From contig DATBDN010000219.1 of the NCBI GenBank assembly GCA_036269895.1, positions 19,806 through 83,805 of the forward strand: a DNA stretch of 64,000 bases. Direction: 5' to 3'. This stretch comes from DATBDN01 sp036269895. Lineage in GTDB: Bacteria > Actinomycetota > Thermoleophilia > Solirubrobacterales > Thermoleophilaceae. Within the stretch, counting starts at the first letter, position 1. Every line of letters starts with the position of its first letter. Of the stretch, positions 8,130 through 16,454 are shown piece by piece. Under the pieces are notes generated by a model. The model was not told the origin of the DNA and searched no databases. It saw nothing but the letters and a program-made list of their open reading frames with translations. A program made the translations under genes and the position numbers.

Positions 8130-9503
8130 CTAGATCGCCTCGAAGTAGCGGGCGAGCTCCCAATCGGAGATGTGCTTGCGGAACTCGCGCTCTTCCCACT
8201 CACGCGTCGAAGCGAAGTGGTCGACGAACTCCGCGCCGAACAGGTTCCGCGCCGCCTCCGACTGCCTCAGGCGCTGCGCTGCATCCCACAGCGTCTGCGG
8301 CAGCGCCCGCGGACCCTCGGCCGGCAGGTCATAGGCGTTGCCGCTGACCGGCTCGTCTGGCTCCATCTCGTTCTCCACCCCCCATAGCCCGGAGCCAAGC
8401 GCCGCGGCAAGCGCCGCGTAGGGATTCGCATCCGCCGGCGCGATCCGGTACTCGACTCGTTGCGAGGCGGCCGAGCCAGGAATCGCGCGCAAGGCGCACG
8501 TGCGGTTCTCGATCCCCCACGTCGCCGACGTCGGGGCCCAGAAGCCCGGGATCAGCCGGCGGTACGAGTTGATGGTCGGGCACACCATCGCCAGCAGCTC
8601 CGGCATGAGCGCCTGCTGCCCCGCAATGAAGTGCCGCATCGTCTTCGAGATCCCGTGGTCGGGGTCGGCGCCCTCGTCGTAGAAGAGCGGCCCCTCCTTG
8701 CCCGCCAGCGACAAGTGGATGTGCCCGCTCTGGCCCGGCCAGTCAGGCGACCAGCGCGCCATGAACGTGGCCATGAGCCCCTGGCGCTGGCACAGGACTT
8801 TCACGGCCGCCTTGAAGAGCGCGGCGTTATCAGCGGACCGCAGCGCGTCGTCAACGGTGATCGCGGCCTCGAGAACTCCCGCCCCGCTTTCCTCGTGCAG
8901 CCCCTCGAGCGGCATCCCCATGAACTCGCAGACCTCGAGGATCTCGTTGTAGAGCTCCGAATGCACGAACGAGCGCAACCCCGAGTAGCCGAAGAAGCCC
9001 GGCGCGAGCGGCTTGAGGTCGCGGTACGACTTCTCGCGCACCGACTCCGGCGTCTCGTCGAAGATGAAGAACTCGTACTCGAAGCCGGCAGCCGCTGTCA
9101 TCCCGTGGCCGGCGAGCCGCTCGAGGATGCGCCCGACCGCGGCGCGCGGGTCGATCGCCGCGCCGCCTCCGTCCAGCTGCCCGAGAAAGAACATCCCCCC
9201 GTCCTCGAACGGCAGCTCGCGGAAGTTCTCGGGCAGGATCGCGACCGGGCAGTCCGGGAAGCCGGTGTGCCAGCCGGTGAACTTCACGTTGTCGTAGATC
9301 TGGTCGTGAAGGTCCCAGCCGTAGATCACGTCGCAGAACATCAGCCCCTTCTCGAGCACCGACTCGAGCTTCTTCAGCGAAATGCGCTTCGACCTGAGCA
9401 GGCCGTCGACGTCGAACAGGCCCACGTTCACGTGCGACAGCCCACGCTCGCGCGCCAGCGCGACTGCGTCCCGGGTGTTCGTGATCTGCGGCTGGTCCGC
9501 CAT
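8130..9503 (-). CDS. Glutamine synthetase-like gamma-glutamyl-amine ligase
   Basis: A 457-residue member of the glutamine synthetase superfamily, here probably ligating L-glutamate to an amine with ATP, as PuuA does with putrescine or GlnA4 of Streptomyces coelicolor with ethanolamine. Catalytic-barrel motifs are present: FEYEFFIF (metal glutamates), GHIHLSL, NSYRRLIPGFWAP and VEYRIAPADANPYAALAA. It lacks the adenylylation loop of housekeeping GlnA. The ATG at 9503 follows an AAAGGAT Shine-Dalgarno. It is the last gene of a five-gene operon whose other members act on gamma-glutamylated intermediates, which is the main reason for not calling it glnA. Confidence 0.87.
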   Translation of the reverse strand: MADQPQITNTRDAVALARERGLSHVNVGLFDVDGLLRSKRISLKKLESVLEKGLMFCDVIYGWDLHDQIYDNVKFTGWHTGFPDCPVAILPENFRELPFEDGGMFFLGQLDGGGAAIDPRAAVGRILERLAGHGMTAAAGFEYEFFIFDETPESVREKSYRDLKPLAPGFFGYSGLRSFVHSELYNEILEVCEFMGMPLEGLHEESGAGVLEAAITVDDALRSADNAALFKAAVKVLCQRQGLMATFMARWSPDWPGQSGHIHLSLAGKEGPLFYDEGADPDHGISKTMRHFIAGQQALMPELLAMVCPTINSYRRLIPGFWAPTSATWGIENRTCALRAIPGSAASQRVEYRIAPADANPYAALAAALGSGLWGVENEMEPDEPVSGNAYDLPAEGPRALPQTLWDAAQRLRQSEAARNLFGAEFVDHFASTREWEEREFRKHISDWELARYFEAI

Positions 9504-9528
9504 CAAACGTGATCCTTTCGGTCCACCC

Positions 9529-10275
9529 TCACTCCGGCGTCACATAGGCGCCGGACAGCCCGCCGTCCACCAGGAACGTCGAGGCCGTCACGTACGAGGA
9601 CTCGTCGCTGGCCAAGAACAGCGCGCCCTGAGCGATCTCACGCGCCTCGGCGAAGCGGCCCATCGGCAGGTGCACCATCCGCCGCGCCGCCTTCTCCGGG
9701 TCCTTCGCGAACAGCTCCTGCAGGAGCTGGGTGTTGACCGGGCCGGGGCAGAGAGCGTTCACGCGCACGCCCTTGCGCGCGAACTCCACCCCCATCTCGC
9801 GTGTCATCGCCAGTACGCCGCCCTTCGACGCCGTGTACGAGATCTGCGACGTCGCCGCGCCCATCACGGCAACGAACGACGCCACGTTGATGACCGACCC
9901 GCCACCGCCCTCGAGCAAATGCGGGATGCCGTACTTGCAGCAAAGGAACACCGACTTGAGGTTCACGTCCTGGACGCGCTGCCACGCCTCCAGCCCCGTC
10001 TCCAGGATCGACGAGTCGTCGTTCGGCGAGATGCCGGCGTTGTTGAAGAGCACGTCAATGTGGCCGAACTCCTGCTTCGCCCGCTCGTAGATGCCGTGTA
10101 CGTCGTCCTCGCTGGTCACGTCGGCCGCGAGTGACAGGTCACCAGGCGACCCCTCCTTGAGGTCGACCCCGACAACGGTCGCCCCCTCCTGCTGAAACAA
10201 CTCCGCGCTCTCCGCTCCGATTCCGCCGGCGGCACCCGTGATCACGCACACCTTGCCTTCGAGCCGTCCGGCCAA
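9529..10275 (-). CDS. SDR family oxidoreductase
   Basis: A 248-residue classical short-chain dehydrogenase: cofactor motif TGAAGGIG (residues 13-20), NNAG, catalytic S-Y-K with YTASKGG, and C-terminal VDGG. Aspartate at the end of strand 2 (VGVDLKE) suggests NAD(H) over NADP(H). The start is TTG at 10275, immediately after the aldehyde dehydrogenase stop (TGATTG). In E. coli the puu pathway uses the FAD oxidase PuuB at this step; here an alcohol-type dehydrogenase sits in its place, which would suit an amino-alcohol substrate whose hydroxyl is oxidised to an aldehyde. That assignment is inferred from operon context only. Confidence 0.88.
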   Translation of the reverse strand: MAGRLEGKVCVITGAAGGIGAESAELFQQEGATVVGVDLKEGSPGDLSLAADVTSEDDVHGIYERAKQEFGHIDVLFNNAGISPNDDSSILETGLEAWQRVQDVNLKSVFLCCKYGIPHLLEGGGGSVINVASFVAVMGAATSQISYTASKGGVLAMTREMGVEFARKGVRVNALCPGPVNTQLLQELFAKDPEKAARRMVHLPMGRFAEAREIAQGALFLASDESSYVTASTFLVDGGLSGAYVTPE

Positions 10276-11640
10276 TCAGTCCCCCTCCGTTGCGATGTAA
10301 AGGTTCTTGACTTCCGTGTAGTAGTCGAGCGCGTCTGGCCCGAGTTCGCGTCCCACGCCGGACTGCTTGAAGCCGCCGAACGGCGTGGCCACCCGCACCG
10401 ACGTGTTCGAGTTGATCGACAGCACGCCTGTCTCGATCGCGCGGGCCACTCGCAACCCCTTCGCGCCGTTGCGCGTCCAGACCGATCCGGACAGCCCGTA
10501 GATCGTGTCGTTCGCGAGACGGATGGCCTCCTCCTCGCCCTCGAATGGGATCACGGCGGCGACCGGACCGAAGATCTCCTCGCGCGCCGCACGATCCTCG
10601 TTCGAGACCGGGCACAGGACTGTGGGCGGGAACCAGAAGCCGTCACCATCCGGGGCACGCCCGCGAACGGCCACCGGCGCCTCGCCGTTCAAGTAGGACG
10701 CAACGCTCTCGCGCTGGTCGGCCGAGATCAGCGGTCCCATCTGCGTTCGCTCGTCGAGCGGATCGCCGACGTTGATCGCCTGCACCGCTGCCGCGAACAA
10801 CTCCATGAACTCGTCGAGGGCGCTTCGTTCCACGAGGATGCGCGAGCGTGCGCAGCAGTCCTGGCCGGCGTTGCCGAACACGGCCATCGGAGCCGCGTCG
10901 GCGGCACGCTCCAAGTCGGCGTCCGCAAAGACGACATTGGCCGACTTGCCACCCAGCTCGAGCGTGACCCTCTTGATGGTCGCCGCCGCGCCCTCGGCGA
11001 TCCGGCGACCGACCTCCGTCGACCCTGTGAAGGCGATCTTCGCGACGTCCGGGTGCTCGACCAGCCGCTGGCCACAGACGCTGCCGGGTCCCGCGACCAC
11101 GTTCAGCACGCCTTCCGGCAGCCCGGCCTCGAGTGCGATCCGTTCCAGCTCGAGTGCGGTGAGTGGCGTGAGCTCAGCCGGCTTCAGCACGATCGTGTTG
11201 CCGGCAGCGAGCGCAGGCGCGACCTTCCACGACGCGATCACGAGCGGGAAGTTCCACGGGACGATCAGGCCCACCACGCCGAGCGGCTCGCGGAAGGTCA
11301 TGTCGATCCCGCCCGCGACCGGGATCGTCTTCCCGAGTAGACGCTCAGGCGCGCCGGCGTAGTAGCGGAAGGTCTCGACCACCATTCCCATCTCGCCACG
11401 GGCGTCGGAGATCGGCTTGCCGGCGTTGCGAGCCTCGAGTCGTGCGAGGTCCTCCTGCGCGTCGCCCAGCGCGTCCGCGAGCTTGTGCAGCATTGCGCCG
11501 CGATCGCCGGGCTTCACGTCGCGCCATGCGGGGAACGCGGCCTTTGCGCGCGCGACCGCCGCGTCAGTTCGCTCGACGTCGGCCTGCTCGACCTCCGCCA
11601 TGACCGCGCCGGTGGCCGGCTCGACGACCCGGATGGTCAT
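10276..11640 (-). CDS. NAD(P)+-dependent aldehyde dehydrogenase (PuuC-like)
   Basis: A 454-residue aldehyde dehydrogenase with the cofactor strand PWNFPL, FTGSTEVGRR, the general-base Glu228 in LELGGK, and the catalytic Cys262 in GQDCCARS. ATG at 11640 overlaps the PuuD-like stop (ATGA). In the operon it would oxidise a gamma-glutamyl aldehyde to the acid before the PuuD-like enzyme removes glutamate. The frame stays open well upstream of the ATG, but that part is the shadow of the hydrolase gene. Confidence 0.92.
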   Translation of the reverse strand: MTIRVVEPATGAVMAEVEQADVERTDAAVARAKAAFPAWRDVKPGDRGAMLHKLADALGDAQEDLARLEARNAGKPISDARGEMGMVVETFRYYAGAPERLLGKTIPVAGGIDMTFREPLGVVGLIVPWNFPLVIASWKVAPALAAGNTIVLKPAELTPLTALELERIALEAGLPEGVLNVVAGPGSVCGQRLVEHPDVAKIAFTGSTEVGRRIAEGAAATIKRVTLELGGKSANVVFADADLERAADAAPMAVFGNAGQDCCARSRILVERSALDEFMELFAAAVQAINVGDPLDERTQMGPLISADQRESVASYLNGEAPVAVRGRAPDGDGFWFPPTVLCPVSNEDRAAREEIFGPVAAVIPFEGEEEAIRLANDTIYGLSGSVWTRNGAKGLRVARAIETGVLSINSNTSVRVATPFGGFKQSGVGRELGPDALDYYTEVKNLYIATEGD

Positions 11641-12386
11641 CGCGCCGCCTCGCGCACCACATCGATCGGATCGTGCGAGTGCCGGTTCGCGCGGCTGTGC
11701 TCGACGAGCGCGGCGATGACGCGGGATTGCTCGTCCTGCTCCGGGTGCCACAGCACCCCGAGCGCGAAGCTGCGGTCCGGGATCTCGATCGCCTCGACGA
11801 TCGCATCGCCCGGGTTGCGGCCACTCACGCGGACGCCCTGGCCGATCGCCGCAACGCCCTGGTGGTGGTGCGACTTCACCGACACCCGCTCCGTTCCCGC
11901 CGCCTCCGCGGCGAGCGAGCCGGGCTCGAGCTCCACCTCGTGATCGCAGAAGACGCCGGGTGTGTGCCGGTGCGTTCGCAAATCGTCCAGGTGCTGGTCC
12001 AGCGTGCCGCCGCAAGCCACGTTGAGCATCTGCATGCCGCGGCAGATGCCGAGCACCGGCATGTCGCGCTCGAGCCCCGCCCGCGCGAGCGCGACCTCGA
12101 AGCGGTCGCGCTCCTCGTTGGTCCCGTGCGTCTCCGGATGCGGGTCTGCCCCGTAGGTGCCGGGGTCGACGTCGGAGCCGCCCGCCAGGATCAGCCCGTC
12201 GAGCATGTCGAGCAGCTGGGCGGGATCGTCAGCGACGGCGCCGTCGGGCGACAGGATCAGAGCTATCGCTCCCTCGCGCTGCACCGCCAGCGAGTAGTTG
12301 CGCGGCGACAGCAGCACCACCGTGTCCCAGGCGCCCCAGCGGGCGCGTTCGATGGCGGCACAGATGCCGATTACAGGGCGACCCAT
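11637..12386 (-). CDS. Gamma-glutamyl-gamma-aminobutyrate hydrolase family protein (PuuD-like)
   Basis: A 249-residue class I glutamine amidotransferase-fold hydrolase. The nucleophile is Cys115 in GICRGMQ; the histidine and glutamate come from the C-terminal LWHPEQ, and SHHHQG is also conserved. It would release glutamate from a gamma-glutamyl amide, the last step of a gamma-glutamylation pathway. The ATG at 12386 follows a GGAGG-containing spacer and a TAGCGT box seven bases upstream (12394-12399), so it may have its own promoter within the end of the permease gene. It is coupled to the aldehyde dehydrogenase by ATGA. Confidence 0.9.
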   Translation of the reverse strand: MGRPVIGICAAIERARWGAWDTVVLLSPRNYSLAVQREGAIALILSPDGAVADDPAQLLDMLDGLILAGGSDVDPGTYGADPHPETHGTNEERDRFEVALARAGLERDMPVLGICRGMQMLNVACGGTLDQHLDDLRTHRHTPGVFCDHEVELEPGSLAAEAAGTERVSVKSHHHQGVAAIGQGVRVSGRNPGDAIVEAIEIPDRSFALGVLWHPEQDEQSRVIAALVEHSRANRHSHDPIDVVREAAR

Positions 12387-12396
12387 GCCTCCGACG

Positions 12397-14034
12397 CTAG
12401 CCGCCGGTTGCAGGCGCACCGCCCGTCGCGGGTGAGCCGCCCGCCGTCGGCGCGCCGGCCTCCGGGATTCGCCCCGTCTCGTCAGGTAGCTCGATCTCGC
12501 GGATCGGGCCCTTGAACCACTTGTTCGCGGAGAGCTTCCACCACAGGGCGATGATCCCGATCAGGATCAGCACGCCTGGCGCGTAGTTGACCGCCTCCCA
12601 CTGGAACTTCGCGGACGACCACGGCCAGCCTGCGGGTGTGAACGGCAGCGAGAAGCAGACGACGCAGATCGCGACCCAGATGATGGCCGCCGGGTTGATC
12701 CACTTGTACTTCTTGCCGAGCGTCCACGGGCCTGGCACGAAGCGATCGCCCATCCGCCAGCGCAGATACGTCGGCATCACGTACGCGATGTAGAGGCCGA
12801 TCGTCGCGATCAGGACGACCGCGAAGAACGCCCAGGGCACCGTGGTCCCGGGAGCGCCCTTCAGCGCCGGCAGGGTGATGATCAGAGCCAGGGCGCACAT
12901 GAAGATCACCGCGCCGTACGGCACGCGGTGCCGGTTGAGCCTGGTCCACATGCGATGCCCTGGTACTGCGCGGTCGCGCGAGAACGCGTAGCACATGCGC
13001 GACGCGCTGGTCACGCAGGACATACCGCAGAAGAGCTGGCCGACGGTCGCGGCCAGGATCACGAACTTCGCGGCCGAGCTCGACAGCGCACTCTCGATGA
13101 TCGCGATCGACGTGCCGCCGCCGTCGTTGACCGCCTTCACGTCGGTCGCGGCGAACGTCAGCGCCAGCAGGACGAACCAGCCGAAGACGCCTGACCAGAA
13201 GACCGATCGCCAGACGCCTTGCGCGGCACCCTTTGCAGCGCCTGTCGTCTCCTCGGAGATGTGCGCGGATGCGTCGTAGCCCGTCTGCGTGTACATCGTC
13301 AGGAGGAAGCCCTGGGTGAGGATGAACAACCAGAAGAAGCCGGTAACCGAGCCGCCCAGCCAGCCGGAGTTGTTGAGCTTGTGCCCGAACACGAAGCTGG
13401 CCGACTGGTGGTGGTCGGGCGCGAACACGAGAATCGCGATGACGATCGCGACGCCGACGACGTGCCACCAGACCGAGACGCTGTTGAGCAGCGCCACGAG
13501 GTGCGACGAGTAGATGTTGATCAGCGCATGGACGGCGAGCAGGATCACGAAGACCACAAACGCCTCGGCGAGGAAGTGCTTGCCGTCGCCGAAGTTCATC
13601 CCGACAACGTTCACCTTGTAGAGGCCGAGCAGCGTCGTCAGGAACGTCGCCGATCCATAGACGACCGACGCAACGATGCCGACGAGGCCGACGAAGTTGA
13701 ACCAGCCGGTGAACCAGCCCCAGGTCCGGCCACCCATGTCGGACGCCCAGTAGTACAGGCCGCCGGCCGTCGGGTACTTCGACGCGAGCTCCGCCATCGA
13801 GAACGCCACGAGCAGAATCAGGCCGCAGATCACCGGCCAGCCGATCGAGATCGCGATCGGGCCGCCGTAGTTCCACGCCTGGCCATACGTCGTGAACGTC
13901 CCGGCGAAGATCGAGATGATCGTGAACGAGATCGCGAAGTTCTGGAACGAACTCCAGCCTCGCTGCAGCCGCTGGACGTAACCGAGCTCGGCTAGCCGTT
14001 GCTCGTCGTAGTCGAGGTTCTCAGCCGTCGCCAT
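12397..14034 (-). CDS. APC superfamily amino acid/amine permease
   Basis: A 545-residue, roughly 12-helix permease of the amino acid-polyamine-organocation superfamily, like GABA/choline-type transporters. The first helix carries the family FAISFTIISIFAGTFTTYG region, with EEYP-like AELASKYPTAGGLYYW and later EETTGAAKGA. It is the first gene of the gamma-glutamylation operon, so uptake of the amine substrate is the likely job. An AGGAGGTAG Shine-Dalgarno precedes the ATG. The C-terminus is a hydrophilic tail ending in a short PATGG-type tandem repeat, probably disordered. Confidence 0.9.
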   Translation of the reverse strand: MATAENLDYDEQRLAELGYVQRLQRGWSSFQNFAISFTIISIFAGTFTTYGQAWNYGGPIAISIGWPVICGLILLVAFSMAELASKYPTAGGLYYWASDMGGRTWGWFTGWFNFVGLVGIVASVVYGSATFLTTLLGLYKVNVVGMNFGDGKHFLAEAFVVFVILLAVHALINIYSSHLVALLNSVSVWWHVVGVAIVIAILVFAPDHHQSASFVFGHKLNNSGWLGGSVTGFFWLFILTQGFLLTMYTQTGYDASAHISEETTGAAKGAAQGVWRSVFWSGVFGWFVLLALTFAATDVKAVNDGGGTSIAIIESALSSSAAKFVILAATVGQLFCGMSCVTSASRMCYAFSRDRAVPGHRMWTRLNRHRVPYGAVIFMCALALIITLPALKGAPGTTVPWAFFAVVLIATIGLYIAYVMPTYLRWRMGDRFVPGPWTLGKKYKWINPAAIIWVAICVVCFSLPFTPAGWPWSSAKFQWEAVNYAPGVLILIGIIALWWKLSANKWFKGPIREIELPDETGRIPEAGAPTAGGSPATGGAPATGG

Positions 14035-14065
14035 CCGGGCACTACCTCCTGTGAAAAAGGTGCAC

Positions 14066-14076
14066 TGGTCCGACCT
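14066..14076. promoter_or_regulatory. Candidate FadR-type operator upstream of the permease operon
   Basis: TGGTCCGACCT matches the FadR-subfamily operator TGGT-N3-ACCA at all but the last base. It lies 31 bases upstream of the permease ATG next to a TAGAGG sequence that could be part of the promoter. Binding by the regulator at 7385 is a guess. The remaining spacer (14035-14137) holds only the Shine-Dalgarno. Confidence 0.3.
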
Positions 14077-14137
14077 CTAGTGGCGGCGAACCTACGTGAC
14101 CCGGCGGACGGCGTCAATCAACATCTGTCCACCCGCG

Positions 14138-15352
14138 TCAGACGTGGTCCGGGACTTCCCACTCCCCGGTTTCGATCTCGCCGCGCACCTGCTGCTCGAT
14201 CTCGTCGTCCGCGACTCCCTCGCCGGTCTCGCGCATGATCTCGCGTCGGCGGAAGCGCGTGAACTTCAGTATCTCGAGCACGTAGACGAGGTAGAGGCTG
14301 GCGCCGAGCGTCAGCAGTCCGGCCGCGACGAGCACCAGCGTCCAGCCGGTGTTGAAGTGCCCGTGGTGGTCCGAGTACGGAATGAACCGCAGCGCGAGCG
14401 CGAGCATCGCCAAGGCCAGCGTCCAGCCGTAGAGGTACATCACGGTCCGCCGCTGCGAGAAGCCGATGTTCGCCAAGCGGTGGTGCAGGTGCCATCGGTC
14501 GGCCTCGTAGACCGGCCGGCGGTACTTGATGCGCTTCATGATCACGAACGCCCCGTCGATGATCGGCACGAGCAGCACCGTCAGCGGGAAGAACAACGCC
14601 ACGATCGCCGCGGTCTTGATCGTCCCCTGGATCGCGACGCACGCGAGGAGCAGGCCGAGCAGGTTGGCGCCGGCGTCACCCATGAAGATCGAGGCTGGGT
14701 GGAAGTTGTGGTAAAGGAACCCGAACGACGCACCGGCGGTGATCGCGGCGAGAACGCCGGCGCCGGTGCACGTCGCCGTGCCGTCCAGGCACGCCTGGTC
14801 CAGCGACAGCGCGATGATCGCCAGGGTTGTCGCGGCGATCGTGCAGACGCCCGCCGCGAGCCCGTCGACGCCGTCGGTGAAGTTGACGACGTTCATCACC
14901 GCGACGATGCCGATCACGGTCACCGGGCCGCTCGCGCCGGCGAGGTCCACGTGCCCAAGGAACGGCAGCGTGAACGTCTCGACGCGCACCCCCGCCAGCA
15001 CCGGGACCAGCGCGGCCGCCCCCTGACCGATCAGCTTCAGCCCGGCCGGCAGATCCCAGATGTCGTCGGCGGTTCCCACGAGCGCAGCCACGAGCGCACC
15101 GACCGCGATGCCACGTGTCTGCTCGGCCACCTCGCTGCTGCCCGACAGCGGCAGGAACAGGATCCCGGCGACTGCCACTCCGGCCAGGATGGCCAGCCCG
15201 CCGAGGCTCGGGGTGGGTTGATCGTTGAGGCCGCGCTCGCGGGGCATGTCGATCGCCCCGATGCTCCGAGCGAGCCGGGCCGCCAGTGGAGCCATTGCGA
15301 ACGCGATGACGGCCGCCACCAGGAAGCCCCATAGGGCGTCGATGTGGCTCAT
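14138..15352 (-). CDS. WecA/MraY-like polyprenyl-phosphate sugar-1-phosphate transferase
   Basis: Integral membrane glycosyltransferase family 4 enzyme (404 residues from the ATG at 15352) that moves a sugar-1-phosphate from a UDP-sugar to undecaprenyl phosphate, the first membrane step of teichoic acid, arabinogalactan or polysaccharide linkage. About 11 helices. Catalytic loops are present: VGTADDIWDLP (Asp pair), NVVNFTDGVDGLAAG, IFMGDAGANLLG and the histidine motif HLHHRL. The C-terminus has an 80-residue extension with two helices and an acidic tail. Its TACGCT -10 box overlaps that of the divergent DUF354 gene. Confidence 0.9.
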   Translation of the reverse strand: MSHIDALWGFLVAAVIAFAMAPLAARLARSIGAIDMPRERGLNDQPTPSLGGLAILAGVAVAGILFLPLSGSSEVAEQTRGIAVGALVAALVGTADDIWDLPAGLKLIGQGAAALVPVLAGVRVETFTLPFLGHVDLAGASGPVTVIGIVAVMNVVNFTDGVDGLAAGVCTIAATTLAIIALSLDQACLDGTATCTGAGVLAAITAGASFGFLYHNFHPASIFMGDAGANLLGLLLACVAIQGTIKTAAIVALFFPLTVLLVPIIDGAFVIMKRIKYRRPVYEADRWHLHHRLANIGFSQRRTVMYLYGWTLALAMLALALRFIPYSDHHGHFNTGWTLVLVAAGLLTLGASLYLVYVLEILKFTRFRRREIMRETGEGVADDEIEQQVRGEIETGEWEVPDHV

Positions 15353-15361
15353 CGGGACCGC

Positions 15362-15371
15362 AGCGTACCCT
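15362..15371. promoter_or_regulatory. Overlapping divergent -10 boxes
   Basis: AGCGTACCCT contains TACGCT on the minus strand (15362-15367, nine bases before the ATG at 15352) and TACCCT on the plus strand (15366-15371, nine bases before the ATG at 15381). The two share two bases, so both genes cannot be opened by polymerase at once. Both would be leaderless. Confidence 0.45.
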
Positions 15372-15380
15372 GGCCCACCG

Positions 15381-16391
15381 ATGCGGATTTGGATCGACAT
15401 GACCGCACCCGCCCACCCGCTGGTGTTCCGGCCGATCATCAGCAGGCTGCGCGAGCAGGGGCATGAGGTCGAAGTGACGGCGCGCGACTACGCGCAGACG
15501 CTCGAGTTGCTCGACATGCTGGGCATCGAGCACACGTCCTTCGGGCGCCACGGCGGCGAGAGCCGGACGCGCAAGGTCGCCGCCCTCTTTACACGCGCGC
15601 GTCAGATGCGCAGGTTCGCGAAGGGGAGGCAGTTCGACCTGGCGGCCTGTCACGGCTCGAACGACCTGCCGATCGCCGCGCGCCGCCTCGGGATCCCGGC
15701 GGTCGACATGTTCGACTACGAGTTCGCCACCTACCAGCACAACGTCGGCTGCCGCCTGTCGAGGCGCGTGATGACGCCCGACTCGATCCCACCGGAGCGC
15801 CTGCGCCGCTACGGCGTGGACGACAACAAGCTCGCGCAGTACCCGGGGCTCAAGGAGGAGTACTACCTGGCGGACTTCGAGGCGAACCCGGCCGTGCTCG
15901 AGCAGCTGGGAATCGACACCGCGAAGGTCCTGGTGGTGCTGCGACCGCCCCCGGACGTCTCGCTGTATCACCGCAAGTCGAACCCGCTGTTCCCACAGGT
16001 CGTGCGCCACCTCGGCACACACGAGGGAGTGCAAGCGGTCGTGCTCCCGCGCACGACCGCCCAGAAGGAGTATGTCCGGTCGCTCGAGCTTCCATCGCTG
16101 GTTGTGCCAGATCATGCGGTCGACGCGCAGAGCCTGATCGCCTTCTCGGACCTGGTCGTCTCGGCCGGGGGCACGATGAACCGCGAGGCCGTGGCGCTCG
16201 GAACACCGGTGTACACCACCTACGGAGGCCGCTTGGGCGGGGTCGACGAGGCGCTGATCCGCCAGGGGCGGCTACGGCCGTTGACGGATCCGCGGGCCCT
16301 GGATCTGAACAAGCGACCGTCCGAAGGTACGCGTACGAAGCGCGATCCGCAGCTTCTCGTCGACCTCATCCTCGCCACCCCGCGGTCGTAA
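15381..16391 (+). CDS. DUF354 family protein (GT-B-like)
   Basis: A 336-residue protein of the DUF354 family, which resembles UDP-N-acetylglucosamine 2-epimerase/GT-B glycosyltransferases and is common in archaeal and actinobacterial polysaccharide clusters. The N-terminus MRIWIDMTAPAHPL and the C-terminal VVSAGGTMNREAVALGTPVYT, a nucleotide-sugar binding-like segment, are typical. Start ATG at 15381 with TACCCT nine bases upstream. It is flanked by a WecA-like transferase and a polyprenyl sugar transferase, so a role in cell-surface glycan synthesis is likely; the reaction is unknown. Confidence 0.85.
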   Translation: MRIWIDMTAPAHPLVFRPIISRLREQGHEVEVTARDYAQTLELLDMLGIEHTSFGRHGGESRTRKVAALFTRARQMRRFAKGRQFDLAACHGSNDLPIAARRLGIPAVDMFDYEFATYQHNVGCRLSRRVMTPDSIPPERLRRYGVDDNKLAQYPGLKEEYYLADFEANPAVLEQLGIDTAKVLVVLRPPPDVSLYHRKSNPLFPQVVRHLGTHEGVQAVVLPRTTAQKEYVRSLELPSLVVPDHAVDAQSLIAFSDLVVSAGGTMNREAVALGTPVYTTYGGRLGGVDEALIRQGRLRPLTDPRALDLNKRPSEGTRTKRDPQLLVDLILATPRS

Positions 16392-16418
16392 CAAATGGGA
16401 TCAGAGCGCTTTTGTTAC
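16388..16418. repeat. 31-bp dispersed palindrome-like element, copy 1
   Basis: GTAACAAA at the left and its exact reverse complement TTTGTTAC at the right enclose GGATCAGAGCGC. It overlaps the TAA of the DUF354 gene. The reverse complement of 40941-40971 matches it at 26 of 31 positions. Nothing else stands out in 16392-16454 except a TAGCGT box at 16440-16445, nine bases before the next ATG. Confidence 0.65.
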
Positions 16419-16454
16419 AGCGACGGCCTGCGCTGCCGCTAGCGTCCACTGATC

